Shown in pieces: positions 11,201 to 23,800 of a stretch of 64,000 nucleotides of DNA. Numbering within the stretch: position 1 is the stretch's first letter; each line of letters begins with the position of its first letter. Position numbers and translations under genes: made by a program. This DNA comes from Dactylorhiza incarnata (lineage: Eukaryota; Streptophyta; Magnoliopsida; Asparagales; Orchidaceae). The notes below the pieces were generated by a model. The model saw only the letters and a list, made by a program, of their open reading frames with translations, was not told the origin of the DNA and searched no databases. The stretch is taken from positions 1 to 64,000 of the forward strand of contig JAWHQI010000996.1 of NCBI GenBank assembly GCA_033032865.1, written 5' to 3'.

Positions 11201-13401
11201 AATGATTCTCATAAATTGGGAAACTCTGTAATTAAGCTTTCCTGGACACAATAGAGGTCTGGTAATTTTTCTCTAATTTTGGCATAAGTAATTTTGGTGG
11301 TTCCTTCATTAACTTCCAAATTTGGGATAGATGCTAAATATTATAATTATAGGACAATTTCTGATTGTAAATTGTGACACTCTGTACTTACTATTATTTT
11401 GGCATGATAGATTTATCTTGATTTTATGGAAGCCATATCATAATAATACCTTACACTTCATGTTAATATTCATACTTGGCAAATGTTGGAGAAATGTAAA
11501 TAAATGCTAAAAGTATTGAGGAAAAATATGATTCTCTGGATTTAGTCTTAAAATACCATGGTAGACCTCCAGTAAAAATCTTGTGTCATGTGGGTGAATA
11601 TTTGGAGTACCTCTACTCATTAGCTTCATATAGTTAGTTTGGTCTGCGTATAGTAAAAATGTGAAACTTGGATATTTTGGGGCCTACCAAGTGGAAGTGG
11701 CATGTATTTGGTGTACTTGGTCAGGTTGAAGAGATTGAGGTCACCAAAAAGGAGTTTAGGTGATGAGAGTGTGCTTGGTGGGTTAAGGGTAAAGTTGTGT
11801 CCGGGACCGACGAAAGATCGTCTTTCCCCCTAAGAAGGTCATAAAATACTTAGAGCAATTCAAGTGGTGTTAGGAGGGGTAATCTTATGGGTAGATACCA
11901 ACAACACTAAGTGTCTTGAGAAAGGGAACTTTGGGGTGTCATCCCATTATAGTTCCTAGTACCGTAGAGAGCCCCTTACAGGGTAATCCTCGGAAAGTCC
12001 AAGATAAACCATAAACTGTAGGACTAAGTTGATATGCAAGATTAACTTAATAATGCACACACCCACACCCCGTAGTTACAGGAGGTTAGTTGGTTCGGTT
12101 TTACGAGCAATAGGCTCGTGGTTGAAGCAGCATACTAGTTATTCCGGTGAGCTTGTGACTCAGTGAAGCTTGTTGGTATGGACGGGTTGGTCCGGCGAGC
12201 CGCTGCCCTGGAAGGTTTATGATGACGGGCAGGTTAGCCGGGGGGAGTTTATGGCTCGGTATATAGTAGAACATGTTTGCATGTGCATGAAGGTGGTGGG
12301 TCTTCGGTATTGGACGGTCGTTCACACCGACGTCAATACGTTGACTCGGCAAGTGTGGAATTTGCACTTAGCCATAAAAGTCTGGTGGTCCAGCCAGTAA
12401 GAGTATGCAGATGCTCCGCGATTTTTGCGTTGAGGCGTACGATAGGTCTAGGTTAGGTAGTGTGAATACCAACCTAGAGGTGGGCGAGGCCCAACCCACC
12501 GCTTCTGTTTGCCACTACGAGAGTATCCTGGGAGTCTTGCTAGCTCCAAAAGGGGGAACTAAAGGTCTGTGCGCATAGAGTCGAAGTGTGTGAGTTGCAC
12601 TTATATGAACATAACATAAACTGCATACCTTGCATGTCATAGCAGAAACATTGCATTTCAACCCCTACCCCTATCGTATAAATTGGTTTATGGGACTCTT
12701 TATACGATAGGCCTTGCTAAACAACCCCTTGGTCTATAGGTTTGTATGGGCATTCCTATAAATTAATGGTTACTTTTCTACTATATACTTGTCTTTACTT
12801 ACTAGCACTTTACTTGCTCTTTACCATGCTTTATATTACAGCTTCAATTACTGTATACACATGTGTAGTGGTAGAACTTTCTATAGACAAGATCCATCAT
12901 CATCTGCTTTATTTTATACCCCTTGCTGTCCTCCGCTTCATCCTCCCACACAGTGCCTAGGAGCCATGGGGGTGGGGTGGGGAACATAAGGCTTAGTCTT
13001 TTGACTAACGGTCGATGGACCATATCATTTTAGGGGAATGAGGAGACACAACAACACTAGAGGCCAGTGCAGACGGAGGCGGGCAGTCTAGTATAGGAGC
13101 ACCAGATTCAAGATCAGCGAGTGATCTTGTAGTGGGGACATGATGTACAGGGCATGAGCCCTTTATTATTGTAACCCTTGTTATTTCAGTTATATCATGT
13201 GGACATTTATAATATATAGCATGTGATTGTGGACATGAAACTTCTTTTTGTTTGTTTATACTTTTCTTCTTATGTGATCGATATGGCCGGCAGGATCGGT
13301 GTTTTGTAGTGACGACCTTCCCGAGTGAAGGTGTCACCGCCAAAGCGGCGGTTCTGGGCATAAGACCCGGGTTTTCAAAAGAAAAAAAATGGGGTCTTAC
13401 A
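8232..13401 (+). repeat. 5' LTR of gypsy 2
   Basis: 5170 bp, TGTAACATCCCC...GGGTCTTACA, non-coding. The first kilobase is dense in ttgac / gtcaa words (for example ttgac-caaa-gtcaa at 8500-8513). The TTCGTCGA minisatellite at 9664-10022 and (CT)n at about 9229-9242 follow. No coding potential above chance is visible; peptide repeats on the - strand near 9.8-10.1 kb are read-through of the minisatellite. Confidence 0.92.
9664..10022 (+). repeat. TTCGTCGAAC minisatellite in the gypsy 2 5' LTR
   Basis: About 16 copies of ttcgtcgaac or one-base variants (ttcatcgaac, tttgtcgaac, ttcgtcgagc), mostly 18-26 bp apart, separated by tga.ttgag-like spacers. The core ttcg-t-cgaa is itself an inverted repeat. 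The same array is in the 3' LTR at 22289-22652. Confidence 0.93.
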
Positions 13402-15144
13402 AAGTGGTATCAAAGGAAACCTCGATCTGAGGAAAAGAAGTCCACAAACCCTGGGCCACCCCGCGCGAGTTTAGTTTGAGGACAAACTAAGCAGCGGAAG
13501 CAATGGTGTGCCCATATGGGGAAATCACATGAAAAAGTCCACTTTTAACTGAATCCTTTTGGCAAGTTTTCTTTTGTAGCCTGCGGCAAACCTTGCCCCC
13601 AGCAGGGAATACCTCTGGCTACAAAGATCTCTTTAGATAGTCCTTTAGTCAATGAGTTATACTCAACCCCACTAGGACACATGACTTACCATACCAATTT
13701 ATACAATGCCCTAGTTTGAAATAGACCGTAGGTATAACTTTGGTGAAGGTACAAGGATACCCCAAAGAGGCTAGAGAAAGAGAGATTGACACATAACCAG
13801 AAGCTAAGGGACTCGTAGACTCAGCCCTCGTATTAGTGATATGATTACATTGAGACAACCACCACGACAAACACCGAGGGTCAGATAAGAATTCAAGTTC
13901 AGAAGAGACCCGTTTGGGATTGGAACACAAGTTGACCCTGATAAGGTTGTCGTAAAGGGGACCTTGAAGAGTCTAAAGTATGGAGTATACCAATGAGCCT
14001 CAAGATAGAACCCCAAATCTAAGGTTGTGTGCCCTAAGAATTGTTGCAAACTTGGGACGAATATAACTTGGTGATATTGAAGATACTCGGCCCAAATAGA
14101 TAGTGGCTTATATTTTTTCTATTGGGGCTTATCTTTTGTTTATTGGGGCTGACCTTTTGTTTATTGGGCAAATTAGTTACTAACTTGGTTTCCTTTTGAT
14201 CTAATTTTGAAGATGTTGCGTTGTAAACATAGTGATTTTGAGGTCGATCTTATTCAACGTTACGCAGGCAAAGATGAGATGGTGTAACAGTAGGCCTGGA
14301 ATGATGATCTGAAGTATTACCAGGACAATGAAAGGACATCGTAGATCGAGCAACGACTTGACCTTAGTTGAAGCATTAGAAATGTAAAGTTGCTAGGTTT
14401 AGTCACTTAGGGATGTAGATGCCTTTCTGGAAGTTGGGAACTAAAATTAGGTTGTGCAAGCTTTAGTTATATTTGAAGTTCTAGTAGTTTGGGGCATTCG
14501 GAAGTAATTAACTCATGAATTGTTAAAAATCACGCCCTATCTTGGTAGAAAATTTTAACTACAATAATAACCCTTATACCTTGGGGGCTATGACGATGAA
14601 TAACCCGAGATCTTAGACGATGACTTATTGGAATTAAAATATAGTGTTTGAGTTTACTATGATAAGAACGATCTAAGTTTATCTTACTTTGGACCATCCG
14701 AAAGTGATCAAGACTAGCATATGTGAAGCGATAGGAATTTGTGAAATAAACGTGATGATATTTCCATGATGAAATTGACTTGTGAAAATCTTAGGGTTTC
14801 AAAAGAACTTTACCCGTATACCTTATGAATCAAACTCCACATAGAAAGTGATTGGGAGTCATCTTATAAACATGAATACTAATAAAGATTGGTTAACATA
14901 TACTCATAAGTTCACAAGTGCACCACCATAAAATTTTGAGGATGATTAGGATGCTTGATGATCTGATCAGTTCCACCAATGGTAAGAACTGGATAAGTTG
15001 TAGAGTGGAGATGATTAATCACTCGGACGTACTTGAAGGAATAAGAACCTAAACATGCGGAGAAAACATTATAGAAGCGTTGTCTACCCATATTAACAAG
15101 AGCTTTAGTCACCGGAAAAAATGGTGTATTCTGGAACACGTATG
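13402..15144 (+). other. Gypsy 2 internal region: primer site and unrecognised sequence
   Basis: aagtggtatcaaagg after the LTR end (13402-13416) is a tRNA-iMet-type primer site with one mismatch. From about 13420 to 15144 I see no recognisable gag, protease or RT; short ORFs on both strands have no motif I know. The region is either strongly decayed or the coding part was deleted. Confidence 0.7.
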
Positions 15145-15960
15145 TCCTCGGAATGAAGAAAGACGTCATAAGTTTTGTGATGCACGGTGAAGGCCAAGTG
15201 CAAGAGTCTTTGGAGAACTACCACAGTCACTGCCCATGTTAGAGTGGAGTTCGAGGGACATAATTATGGATTTTCATACACAGGTACCACATCCCCGCTC
15301 CGGACACAAATTCGTTTGGAACATCGAGGATAAACTGACCAAGGTAGCTAGGGTCACCCCCGGGCTAGAACGACACTCCCGTTGGTGTTTGGTGGGATTT
15401 GTGAGCAGTTTGTCCATTATCATAGTGTGACCAGGGCGATCGTGTCGAATCAGGATGGATGGTGTACGTCCAAAAAGTGAAGATCAGTCCAGGCTTATCT
15501 GGGCTCTTGGTTGACGTCAGCACATGCTTTCCACACCTCAGAGGGACGGAGGCACAGGACTCCACTATCTTGGATCCAAGATGAGGATCCCAAGGCACTC
15601 GGCTCAGAATTTATGGAGGACATAGATACCCAGGTGCGACTGATTTGTGTTAGGATGTTGGGGACCAGAGCTGCCAGGTCAGGTATTATGATGCATGGTA
15701 TCATCAAGTAGAGTTCCAGGTTGGAGACCGGGTGTTCCGGAAGATATATCCGATGCAGGGAGTCTTGCGGGTTCGCAGGCGGAAGAAGCTCAGTCTGAGA
15801 TAGATGGGGCTCTATAAGATCCTGGAGTGGATCAGCCTGTTGGCTTATAGACTAGAATTTCCAACCGTAGTTAGCGGGATTGCATGACGTCTTCCATGTC
15901 TCCTCCTTTAGGAGAGCTCAACTACGGTCGGAGCAGCAAATTTCTACTATAGATGGCCCG
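15145..15960 (+). pseudogene. Gypsy 2 integrase remnant
   Basis: Pieces of a chromovirus integrase occur in order but in different frames with stops. LGMKKDVISFV (about 15147-15182) corresponds to the WPGMKKD block, DIIMDF (about 15258) to the first catalytic Asp block, and DKLTKVARV and NQDGW-like pieces to the second. SWIQDEDPKALGSE (about 15570-15608) parallels SWV*DEDPRALGSE of gypsy 3, and GDRVFRKIYPMQGV.RVRRRKKLS (about 15725-15800) is the C-terminal GPY/F-like block. Non-functional. Confidence 0.82.
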
Positions 15961-16169
15961 GTTATCTCCGGTCGATTGATTCATGATAAGTAGTATTTTT
16001 GCCTAATTTAATTATAGTTTTTAGACTAATAATAATTTGAATTTATAAATAATATGTCTATTTTAACTAAATAATCATTTCTATTTATAATTGTTCACTA
16101 ACTTAAGTTTGTTTTATGTTTTCAGGATTTCTGGAGTTTTTGCTGAAAAATGCAAGTACCACGCCCTAA

Positions 16170-16710
16170 GTCACGCCCGTGACCAAGGGCGTGTCAACAT
16201 AAAACTCATTCCAGACCTGTTGCGGCCAACCTGGACTCATCCTGAGAAGAACTTCAATGTCACGCCCGTGACTTTCCAAGTCACGCCCGTGACTTTCCAT
16301 TGTCACGCCCGTGAACCCTGCCTCCAGCTCAGCAGGCTGTGGTCCTGAAGCCATGATGCTATTTCGCCAAGTACACGCCCGTGACTTCCAATGTCACGCC
16401 CGTGTAACCTCCCTGCCAGCAGATCATGAACAGATCATGCCCCAAGGATGCTTCGGCAATGTCACGCCCGTGTAGCTCCAATGACACGGGCGTGTAACTC
16501 CTTTGCCGTCAGAGTTACACCCTTCCCGCCAAAGATTTCCCGCGCCAGTGTCTGCTTTAAGATTACACACCCTTGGTCACGGGCTGTGACCAAGGGCGTG
16601 ACGTGCTTGTAACTCCTGCAGTAACTCCAGAATGCACCTCTCCCGCTCCAGCTTCGATCACGGCCCATTACACGCCCTTGGTCATGGGCGTGACCATGGG
16701 CGTGTAACCC
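16170..16710 (+). repeat. gtcacgcccgtgac quasi-palindrome array upstream of a TATA box
   Basis: About a dozen copies of gtcacgcccgtgac and variants (tacacgcccgtgac, gacacgggcgtgta, ttggtcacgggctgtgac) occur in both orientations in 540 bp. The outer arms gtcacg / cgtgac are inverted copies, and several units are further extended by ccaaggg / cccttgg. The array repeats in the second LTR (about 19203-19740). Confidence 0.93.
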
Positions 16711-16721
16711 CAACTTTTTCC

Positions 16722-16730
16722 TATAAAAAG
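16722..16730 (+). promoter_or_regulatory. TATA box of the non-autonomous LTR
   Basis: tataaaaag directly downstream of the palindrome array. The second LTR reads taataaaaag at the equivalent position (about 19754), one base different. Confidence 0.7.
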
Positions 16731-17668
16731 GTAGCTCTTCCAGATCTTAAGGCAATCCCTTTTCCACCATTCTTGTGTCGAAACTTCTTTCCTTCTGCCC
16801 CCTTTTGGGGCAGAATTGTTCTTTTCAATTCCTGTATTAGTTTAGATTTTAATTTTATGTAATTTCAATTTATGCAATGTAGTCTTAGTTTTCATTTCAT
16901 GCAAAGCTTTCAATCCTTATGTAATTCAATTTCCTTTTAATAAGAAATGACTTTTCCATTCATTTCCTATTTTTATTTTCATGTCATTTTGATTAATTTT
17001 TTAGATCTTGAAATTTGCAAGTCTTGGATGAAATAATTTCTTATTCGTGTTTATCTCTTTTCCTCCTTCAATTTATTCTTGATTATTAACGTATCGTGTT
17101 CATATTTCGGTTATGAATTGCGATATTTGTTTTCAAACTCTAGTTAGCTGAACCAGCTCGTGAGTATGAATCGATCACTCATGGATAAAAAGAGTTGAAC
17201 GCAATCCTTGAATGAGGACGATGTTACCCTTACGGATTGGAGTAAAAGTCAATAGTGGGATTCACCTCGTAAAGCGAGTCTTAGGTTATCAATTATAGAA
17301 TAGAAATTCAATTGATATTTCCTAAACTTAGTTGGGCGTAGTCCTCGAAAGAGGAAAGTTCATAGTCCGAGAATCTCCGCGGTCAAGGATCGGATTAGAA
17401 TCTATCTCTTTTGATTTTCATTCCAAGTGCGCTTTGATCAAGATTTGTTTTCTTTTCTTTATTTCTTTATTTTAATTTTAATTATAAATTATCACTAATA
17501 AAATATTATTCGATAAAATAACAGCTTTGTTTTCCCGAAGTAAAAGTACTCGACAGCCATGAGTCTAATACGACCTTGATATTCTTTATATCCTATGCTA
17601 TATTTTGATAGGTACACTTGCATTAATCGAGTATAGATTGGAGAACACGATTTTCTCTATCAAGTTTT

Positions 17669-17687
17669 TGGCGCCGTTGCCGGGGAC
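17669..17687 (+). other. Primer binding site, tRNA-Asp type
   Basis: tggcgccgttgccggggac lies six bases after the LTR end. It is the classic primer site of Athila-like and many non-autonomous plant LTR elements. Confidence 0.88.
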
Positions 17688-19018
17688 TTTTTTGTCGATA
17701 TTTCGAAAAGGGGAAACGCTATTAATTTATACTTTCTTTTTCTTTTTATTTTTAAAAAAATGTAAAAATGAAAAAAATTATGCTATAATTAAATTCTTGG
17801 AAAGGACGCTTTGGGCTTGAATTCCCATCACAGCCTCTAGTACCTGCGAGCCCTTCACCGGGTTGACATTGGGAAGTCCAAGACTAATTAAAACATATCA
17901 AAAAATTTTATTTTCCATTTTTTTTATACTTAGTTTTCAACATTGGGGACAATGTTGAATTTTAAGTATGGGGTATATTTCCTAATATTTAAATTTTTTT
18001 TATTAAAAAAAAATCCAAAAAAAATATTTTTAAAAATTTCAAAACTTAAACAATTAATGATAATCAAGTAACCCCTTACTTAGGTTTTTGTTATTTCTAA
18101 AATCAAACATTTGAGAGTTTATTTATAAGCATTTTTAACTATTTTTAATTGGCTAATCTTCTATTTTATCATGGTTAGTAAAAATTTAATTTTTAGTTAA
18201 TTTAGTTTTAAGGAATTTATTATGATCTTAATTTGATTAGAGTAATTTATTTAGCACTTTTTCTCTTTTATTTTAATTAGTCTCAATTTTGTAGTAGTTG
18301 TGCTTAACAACTTTAGATTTAAATTATTTTTACATCAGGCTTTTAGATCCTTAGGAAATTTCAATTTACTATAGTTGCTCTCAAAATATTTCAATTTAAT
18401 CTAAAATTTATTTTAGCCCTACCCAAAAAAAAGAGTTATTAAAAGATCAAAGTCATGCAAATAAGAGGATAAAATTCATTATTTCATAAACATATGCACC
18501 TCCCTTTTATGAAGTTTATTATGAAACGATTATATGTCATGGAAAATGAGAGGATAAAATTCATCATATTCCTAAACATGTACAAGTAGAAAAAAAAGAT
18601 GGGGTGAGAAGATAAAATTCATCACCCACAATCAAAGCTAGCTTCATGTTTACCCAAACCCCTTTAGCCAATATAATTGATTTTAGACTCAATTAAAATA
18701 TGGGAGACCATAAGTAGTAGTTTGAATTTTTCCGTAATCCTCTTCAAAATTGGAGTTCTTATAATTCTAATCTAATTTTGATTCGCAAATTACTTAATTT
18801 TGTCTGCTAGTTAAATAATTTGAGAATTCTTGGCTAAACATTTCTCTCTTTTTATCTTATTTTCATAATTTAGGACTTATCTCTTAAATCCCTAAATTTT
18901 ATTTTAAGCTCTCTTTCATTCAAGAAAATTTTAGTTTAATTAGAAATATTATTAATGTCTTATGAATATCTATCATACTTTTGCTCTGGAATAGCAAAAG
19001 CTTAAGTATGGGGGTATT
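17688..19018 (+). other. Internal region of the non-autonomous element
   Basis: AT-rich, with no ORF resembling gag or pol. It contains gttttcaacattggggac (about 17934), a phrase followed by more AT-rich DNA, and direct repeats of agaggataaaattcatca near 18470-18620. It ends with the tract cttaagtatggggg just before the 3' LTR, the likely plus-strand primer. Confidence 0.8.
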
Positions 19019-20692
19019 TGATGAGTAGTATTTTTGCCTAATTTTATTATAGTTTTTAGACTAATAATAATTTGAATTTATAAATAATATGTCTATTTTA
19101 ACTAAATAATCATTTCTATTTATAATTGTTCACTAACTTAAGTTTGTTTTATGTTTTTCAGGATTTCTGGAGTTTTTGCTGAAAAATGCAAGTACACGCC
19201 CTAAGTCACGCCCGTGACCAAGGGCGTGCCAACAATAAACTCATTCCAGACCTATTGCCGCCAACCTGGACTCTTCCTGAGAAGAACTTCAATGTCACGC
19301 TCGTGACTTTCCAAGTCACGCCCGTGACTTTCCATTGTCATGCCCGTGAACCCTGCCTCCAGCACAGTCGGCCGTGTCCTGAAGCCATGACGCGATTTCG
19401 CCAAGTACACGCCCGTGACTTCCAATGTCACGCCCGTGTAACCTCCCTGCTAGCAGATCACGCCCAGATCACTCCCCAAGGATGCTTTGCCAATGTCATG
19501 CCCATGTAGCTCCAATGACACGGGCGTGTAACTCCTTTGCCGCCATAGTCACGCCCTTCCCGCCAAAGATTTCCTACGCCAGCATTTGTTTTAAGATTAC
19601 ACTCCCTTGGTCACGGGCCATGACCAAGGGCGTGACGCGCTTGTACGCCTGCAGTAACTCCAGAATGCACCTCTCCCGCTCTAGCTTCGATCACACCCAT
19701 TACACGTCCTTGGTCACGGGCGTGACCAAGGGCGTGTAACCCCAACCTTTGCCTAATAAAAAGGCAGCTCTTCCAGATCTCAAGGCAATCCCTTTTTCCA
19801 CCCTTCTTGGGTCGAAACTTCTTTCCTTCTGCCCCCTTTTGGGGCAGAATTGTTCTTTTCAATTCGTGTATTAGTTTAGATTTTAATTTTATGTAATTTC
19901 AATTTATGCAATGTAGTCTTAGTTTTCATTTCATGCAAAGCTTTCAATCCTTATGTAATTCAATTGCCTTTTGATAAGAAATGTCTTTTCCATTCATTTC
20001 CTCTTTTTATTTTCATGTCATTTTGATTAATTTTTTAGATCTTGAAATTTGCAAGTCTTGGATAAAATAATTTCTTATTCATTTTTATCTCTTTTCCTCC
20101 TTCGATTTATTCTTGATTATTAACGTATCATGTTCATATTTCGGTTATGAATTGCGATATTTGTTTTCAAACTCTAAATAGCCGAACCAGCTCGTGAGTA
20201 TGAATCGATCGCTCAAGGATAAAAAGAGTAGAACGCAATCCTTGAATGAGGATGACGTTACCCTTCTGGATTGGAGTAAAAGCCAATAGTGGGATTCACC
20301 TCGTTAAAGCGAGTCTTAGGTTATCAATTATAGAATGGAAATTCAATTGATATTTCCTAAACTTAGTTGCGCGTAGTCCTCGAAAGAGGTACGTTCATAG
20401 TCCGAGAATCTCCACGGTCACGGATCGGATTAGAATTTATCTCTTTTGATTTTCATTCCAAGTGCGCTTTGATCAAGATTTGTTTTCTTTTCTTTATTTC
20501 TTTATTTTAATTTTAATTATAAATTATCACTAATAAAATATTATTCGATAAAATAATAGCTTTGTTTTCCCTAAGTAAAGTACTCGACAACCTCGAGTCT
20601 AATACGACCTTGATATTCTATCCTATGCTATATTTCGATAGGTACACTTGCCTTAATCGAGTATAGATTGGAGAACACGATTTTCTCTATCA
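19019..20692 (+). repeat. 3' LTR of the non-autonomous element
   Basis: 1674 bp, nearly identical to 15984-17662, including the cacgcccgtgac array and the terminal TTTCTCTATCA. It is followed by the target duplication ATTCA. Confidence 0.92.
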
Positions 20693-20697
20693 ATTCA

Positions 20698-20860
20698 CCT
20701 AAGAGCCACTAGAACTAGTGTGGCAGAGATAGTCAGTACTCTTCAAGTCAGAAATAACATCAATTCTTAGGGGATGTTACGCTCAGTCACTCTCAGTGAA
20801 AATCCTGCAAGCATAACCTGAATTTCAGGGACGAAATTATTTTTTTTGTTTATTGGGATT
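20698..20860 (+). other. Gypsy 2 3' tail before its LTR
   Basis: Remnant of the pol end and the leader to the 3' LTR. cagggacgaaattatttttt then ttgtttattgggatt matches the corresponding - strand tail of gypsy 3 (27138-27185) almost base for base. Confidence 0.75.
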
Positions 20861-23800
20861 TGTAACATCCCCCAAACAACTAGACCCCTAGAGTGGTTTT
20901 GTCATGACTAGGTCATGACAAAACCCTAGTAATCTTGAAGAGATCACTTGGCCTTAGGCTTGAAGGGGAAGAGCACCTTGGTCTGCAAATAGCAATTTCT
21001 AGTTACAAGATTAAGGTTGGACTTTAGGGCCTCACCTTAACCCTTTGACCCAACCATGGCACACATAACCCTTTGGAGGGTCCCTTAGAGAATTTTGGAC
21101 CCATTGGGGTCAATCATAGGGGCCATATTGACCAAAGTCAACCCTAGCCTCAAATAAGTCAAACCACCATATTTAGGGTCAATTAGGGTTCAATTGGACC
21201 AATTGACTTCCCCAAGATCCATTGGTCGCTAAGGGAGGCCAATGGGTCAACATTGACCCATTGGGCCTAATTAATTTTCACCAATTTGACTAAAGTCAAC
21301 ACTTTGTCAATATTGCCCAACTTGGGTTAATTAAGCCCAAAGCTCAATCCCTTTGGGCTAAGCCCAATTTCAATGGCCCAAATGATTAGTAACCACTGAA
21401 ATTACATGAAATTCCATCCAATTTCAGGAGGGGGTGACTAGGAGAGAGAAATTGGGAGTTTCCCCCAATTTGAAGAGAGACAAAGTGGTCATTCAAGGTG
21501 AATTCATGGCATTCAAGGCAAATTGACCCCCATTCATCTCCCCACACCCTCCATTCATCTCCCCATTGAATTTTAAGATGTTTTACAACCTTTTCCATGC
21601 CATCCGGTGGAGGATTCAACAGGTTTCAAGTGAAACCGAAATAGCCATTAATGGCACTCAACCATTAAGCCTTTCCCTCCTCAAATTGACCCCTTTCATC
21701 ACCTTCAGAAGGGGGATATCAGTTGAAATCGAGTACTAGATTGTTGCATTTGGTGGAGAATCAAGAGATCGGCAAGGAGCACAACTTGAAGGGGGCAGCC
21801 ATGGCAAAATCCGGGAAACAACCACCCTCGAGCCTGATTAAAGGTCTGGTTCTTCTCCTCTCTCTCTGTGGATAGATCCCATCAGGTTGCCTGCAAGGAT
21901 TAGGACCAATTGGTCCCCAATCGGGTAGGCCAAGAGCTCCGTTTTTGGAGATTTAATCCCGCCTCCAAACCCCTGTTCCGGCCACCTCCGGTCGCCCATC
22001 CACCGCAAATCGCCGTCCACCACCTCAACGAAGGTGGTGGTGGCATTGGCCGGCCGGGGCGGTGCATAGGTGGCCGGGAAAAAAAGGATGAAGGAGCTCC
22101 ATGTGCGGTTAATCCTGTCCTTCGGCCAGAGGAAGAAGACAAGTGAATGTCGTCTGTTCTGCTTCAAGATCTGTACAAGATCTTTATATTAAAATTTATG
22201 ATATATACATTTCTGTCACATATTTTGCTGTGCATAGTTTAGTTTATTAAAAATACTGATTCGTCGGATCTATCGATCTGAGTAGAAGAAATTCGTCGAG
22301 CTGTAGTCCGAGTTCGTCGATCTAATAGTTGAGTTCGTCGAACTGAATCCGGAGTTCGTCGAACTGAATTCATTCATCGACACACTTTGGAGTTCGTCGA
22401 ACTGATAGTTGAGTTCGTCAAACTGAACCTGAATTATATCGTCGAACTGAATTAATTCATCGAACTGAGAGATGACCAGCTGAACTGGCTGGAGAACTGA
22501 TTTCGTCGAACGCACTGAAGCACGGCGTTCGTCGAAAGCAGAATAGATTTCGTCGAATGAAGATCGGATTTCTCCTGAGCGCACTGAAGCACGGCGTTCG
22601 TCGAACGCAGAACAGATTTCGTCGAACGCAGGTTGGATTTCGTCGAACGCAGAGACTTGTTCCAACACATTTTGTCATACTTCCTGCAGTGTTTCATTTT
22701 AATTATTAAAAATACTAGAGCCCCTCAAATGAAAAAGTGGTCAACACCAAAGTTGTAGCCCTTGGAGTTTACTTTATTTTAAAATTAATTTCACCCCAAA
22801 AGGAGTTCTGTAGCTCCCTGTAGGTCCATTTTGGTGGGACTGGCCCCTAGTGTAGGACAGCCACCATTTCTTGAATAACTTTTGATTGGGTTATGGGATT
22901 GACTTGAAAATTGAAACCTATGCTATTTACACCTACCCACGCATCATACCCAATGATGGGAATTTTAGGAGAACCTTTTTCTAAGGTTTTTGTAATTATT
23001 TCATAAATTAAATATTAATTAATTATCTGGTCAAATGACCTTCAATGCCCTCCAAATTTTGTTGGGTACTTCTTAGGGTTATCACATGACCTTGGTAAAA
23101 ATCTATGCCCAATTGGGACTGATTTGGTTGGGTAATTTGTCAACCCAAGTTAGGTCAAGTTGGGTCAAAGTTAGGGCATGGTGTTTATCTTGGGATATGG
23201 TGGTCAAAACTCATCACCATGAGTTGAAACCTTGGCCACTGGTTTAGGATCACCTAAAACACCTTCATGAGTAAGATGGGGTGGGGTAGAGGTGGATATG
23301 CCCTAGAACCCTAGTTTTACCCCTGGGGTGCAGATAGAGCTTTGTGAAGGACAGGTTGTCAAAAGCTATAGAATGGCCATGGAACCTAGGAGATTTGTTC
23401 ATGGGATGTATTTATGCCCTAGGAAATTTTGAGAGAATTTTAGGAGAATTTATTCCCCCTAAATTAGGTCGTAACCCATTTAGGTAAACTTCTTGTAAGA
23501 GATATTTACATGCACAAATGATCCTGGATGAAGATGAAATCTTGGTGGTGTCCTTTTTAATCATATTTTAGACCCCTTGAAATTTTTGTATAATTTATTT
23601 TATGATTCAACTAGTACTTCATCCTCAAGGCACCTATTTTTTCTCAATCTTAAGAATTATAATTAAGGGTCCAAAACTCTCTGGAAAAAATGTGCAACTT
23701 GATGATAGGACATTTCAGGGCACTAGGAAGCTCTATGAATTTTTTATATAATTTTGGTGGTTGTTATCAGTGGGCTACTTCACAACATGTGCAAATTAGG

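Larger units (their letters stand above)
15984..17662 (+). repeat. 5' LTR of the non-autonomous element
   Basis: 1679 bp, TG...CA ends, with the cacgcccgtgac palindrome array at 16170-16710, a TATA box at 16722-16730 and AT-rich sequence after about 16850. Confidence 0.92.
15984..20692 (+). mobile_element. Non-autonomous LTR element (LARD-type) nested in gypsy 2
   Basis: Two near-identical LTRs (15984-17662 and 19019-20692) begin TGAT[A/G]AGTAG and end TTTCTCTATCA, flanked by perfect 5-bp duplications ATTCA (15979-15983 and 20693-20697). The internal region of about 1.36 kb holds a tRNA-Asp-type primer site, AT-rich non-coding DNA and a 3' purine-rich tract (cttaagtatggggg). No gag or pol is visible, so it must depend on an autonomous relative, perhaps an Athila/Tat-type gypsy element given the primer site. 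Confidence 0.93.

Noticed and set aside
13402..15144. Possible novel gene in the gypsy 2 internal region
   Set aside because: Only short ORFs on both strands without motifs; more likely decayed gag and pol sequence.
22270..22668. Minus-strand ORF with repeating FDEI/RRN peptides
   Set aside because: The peptide repeat is a reading of the TTCGTCGA minisatellite; there is no start context or homology.
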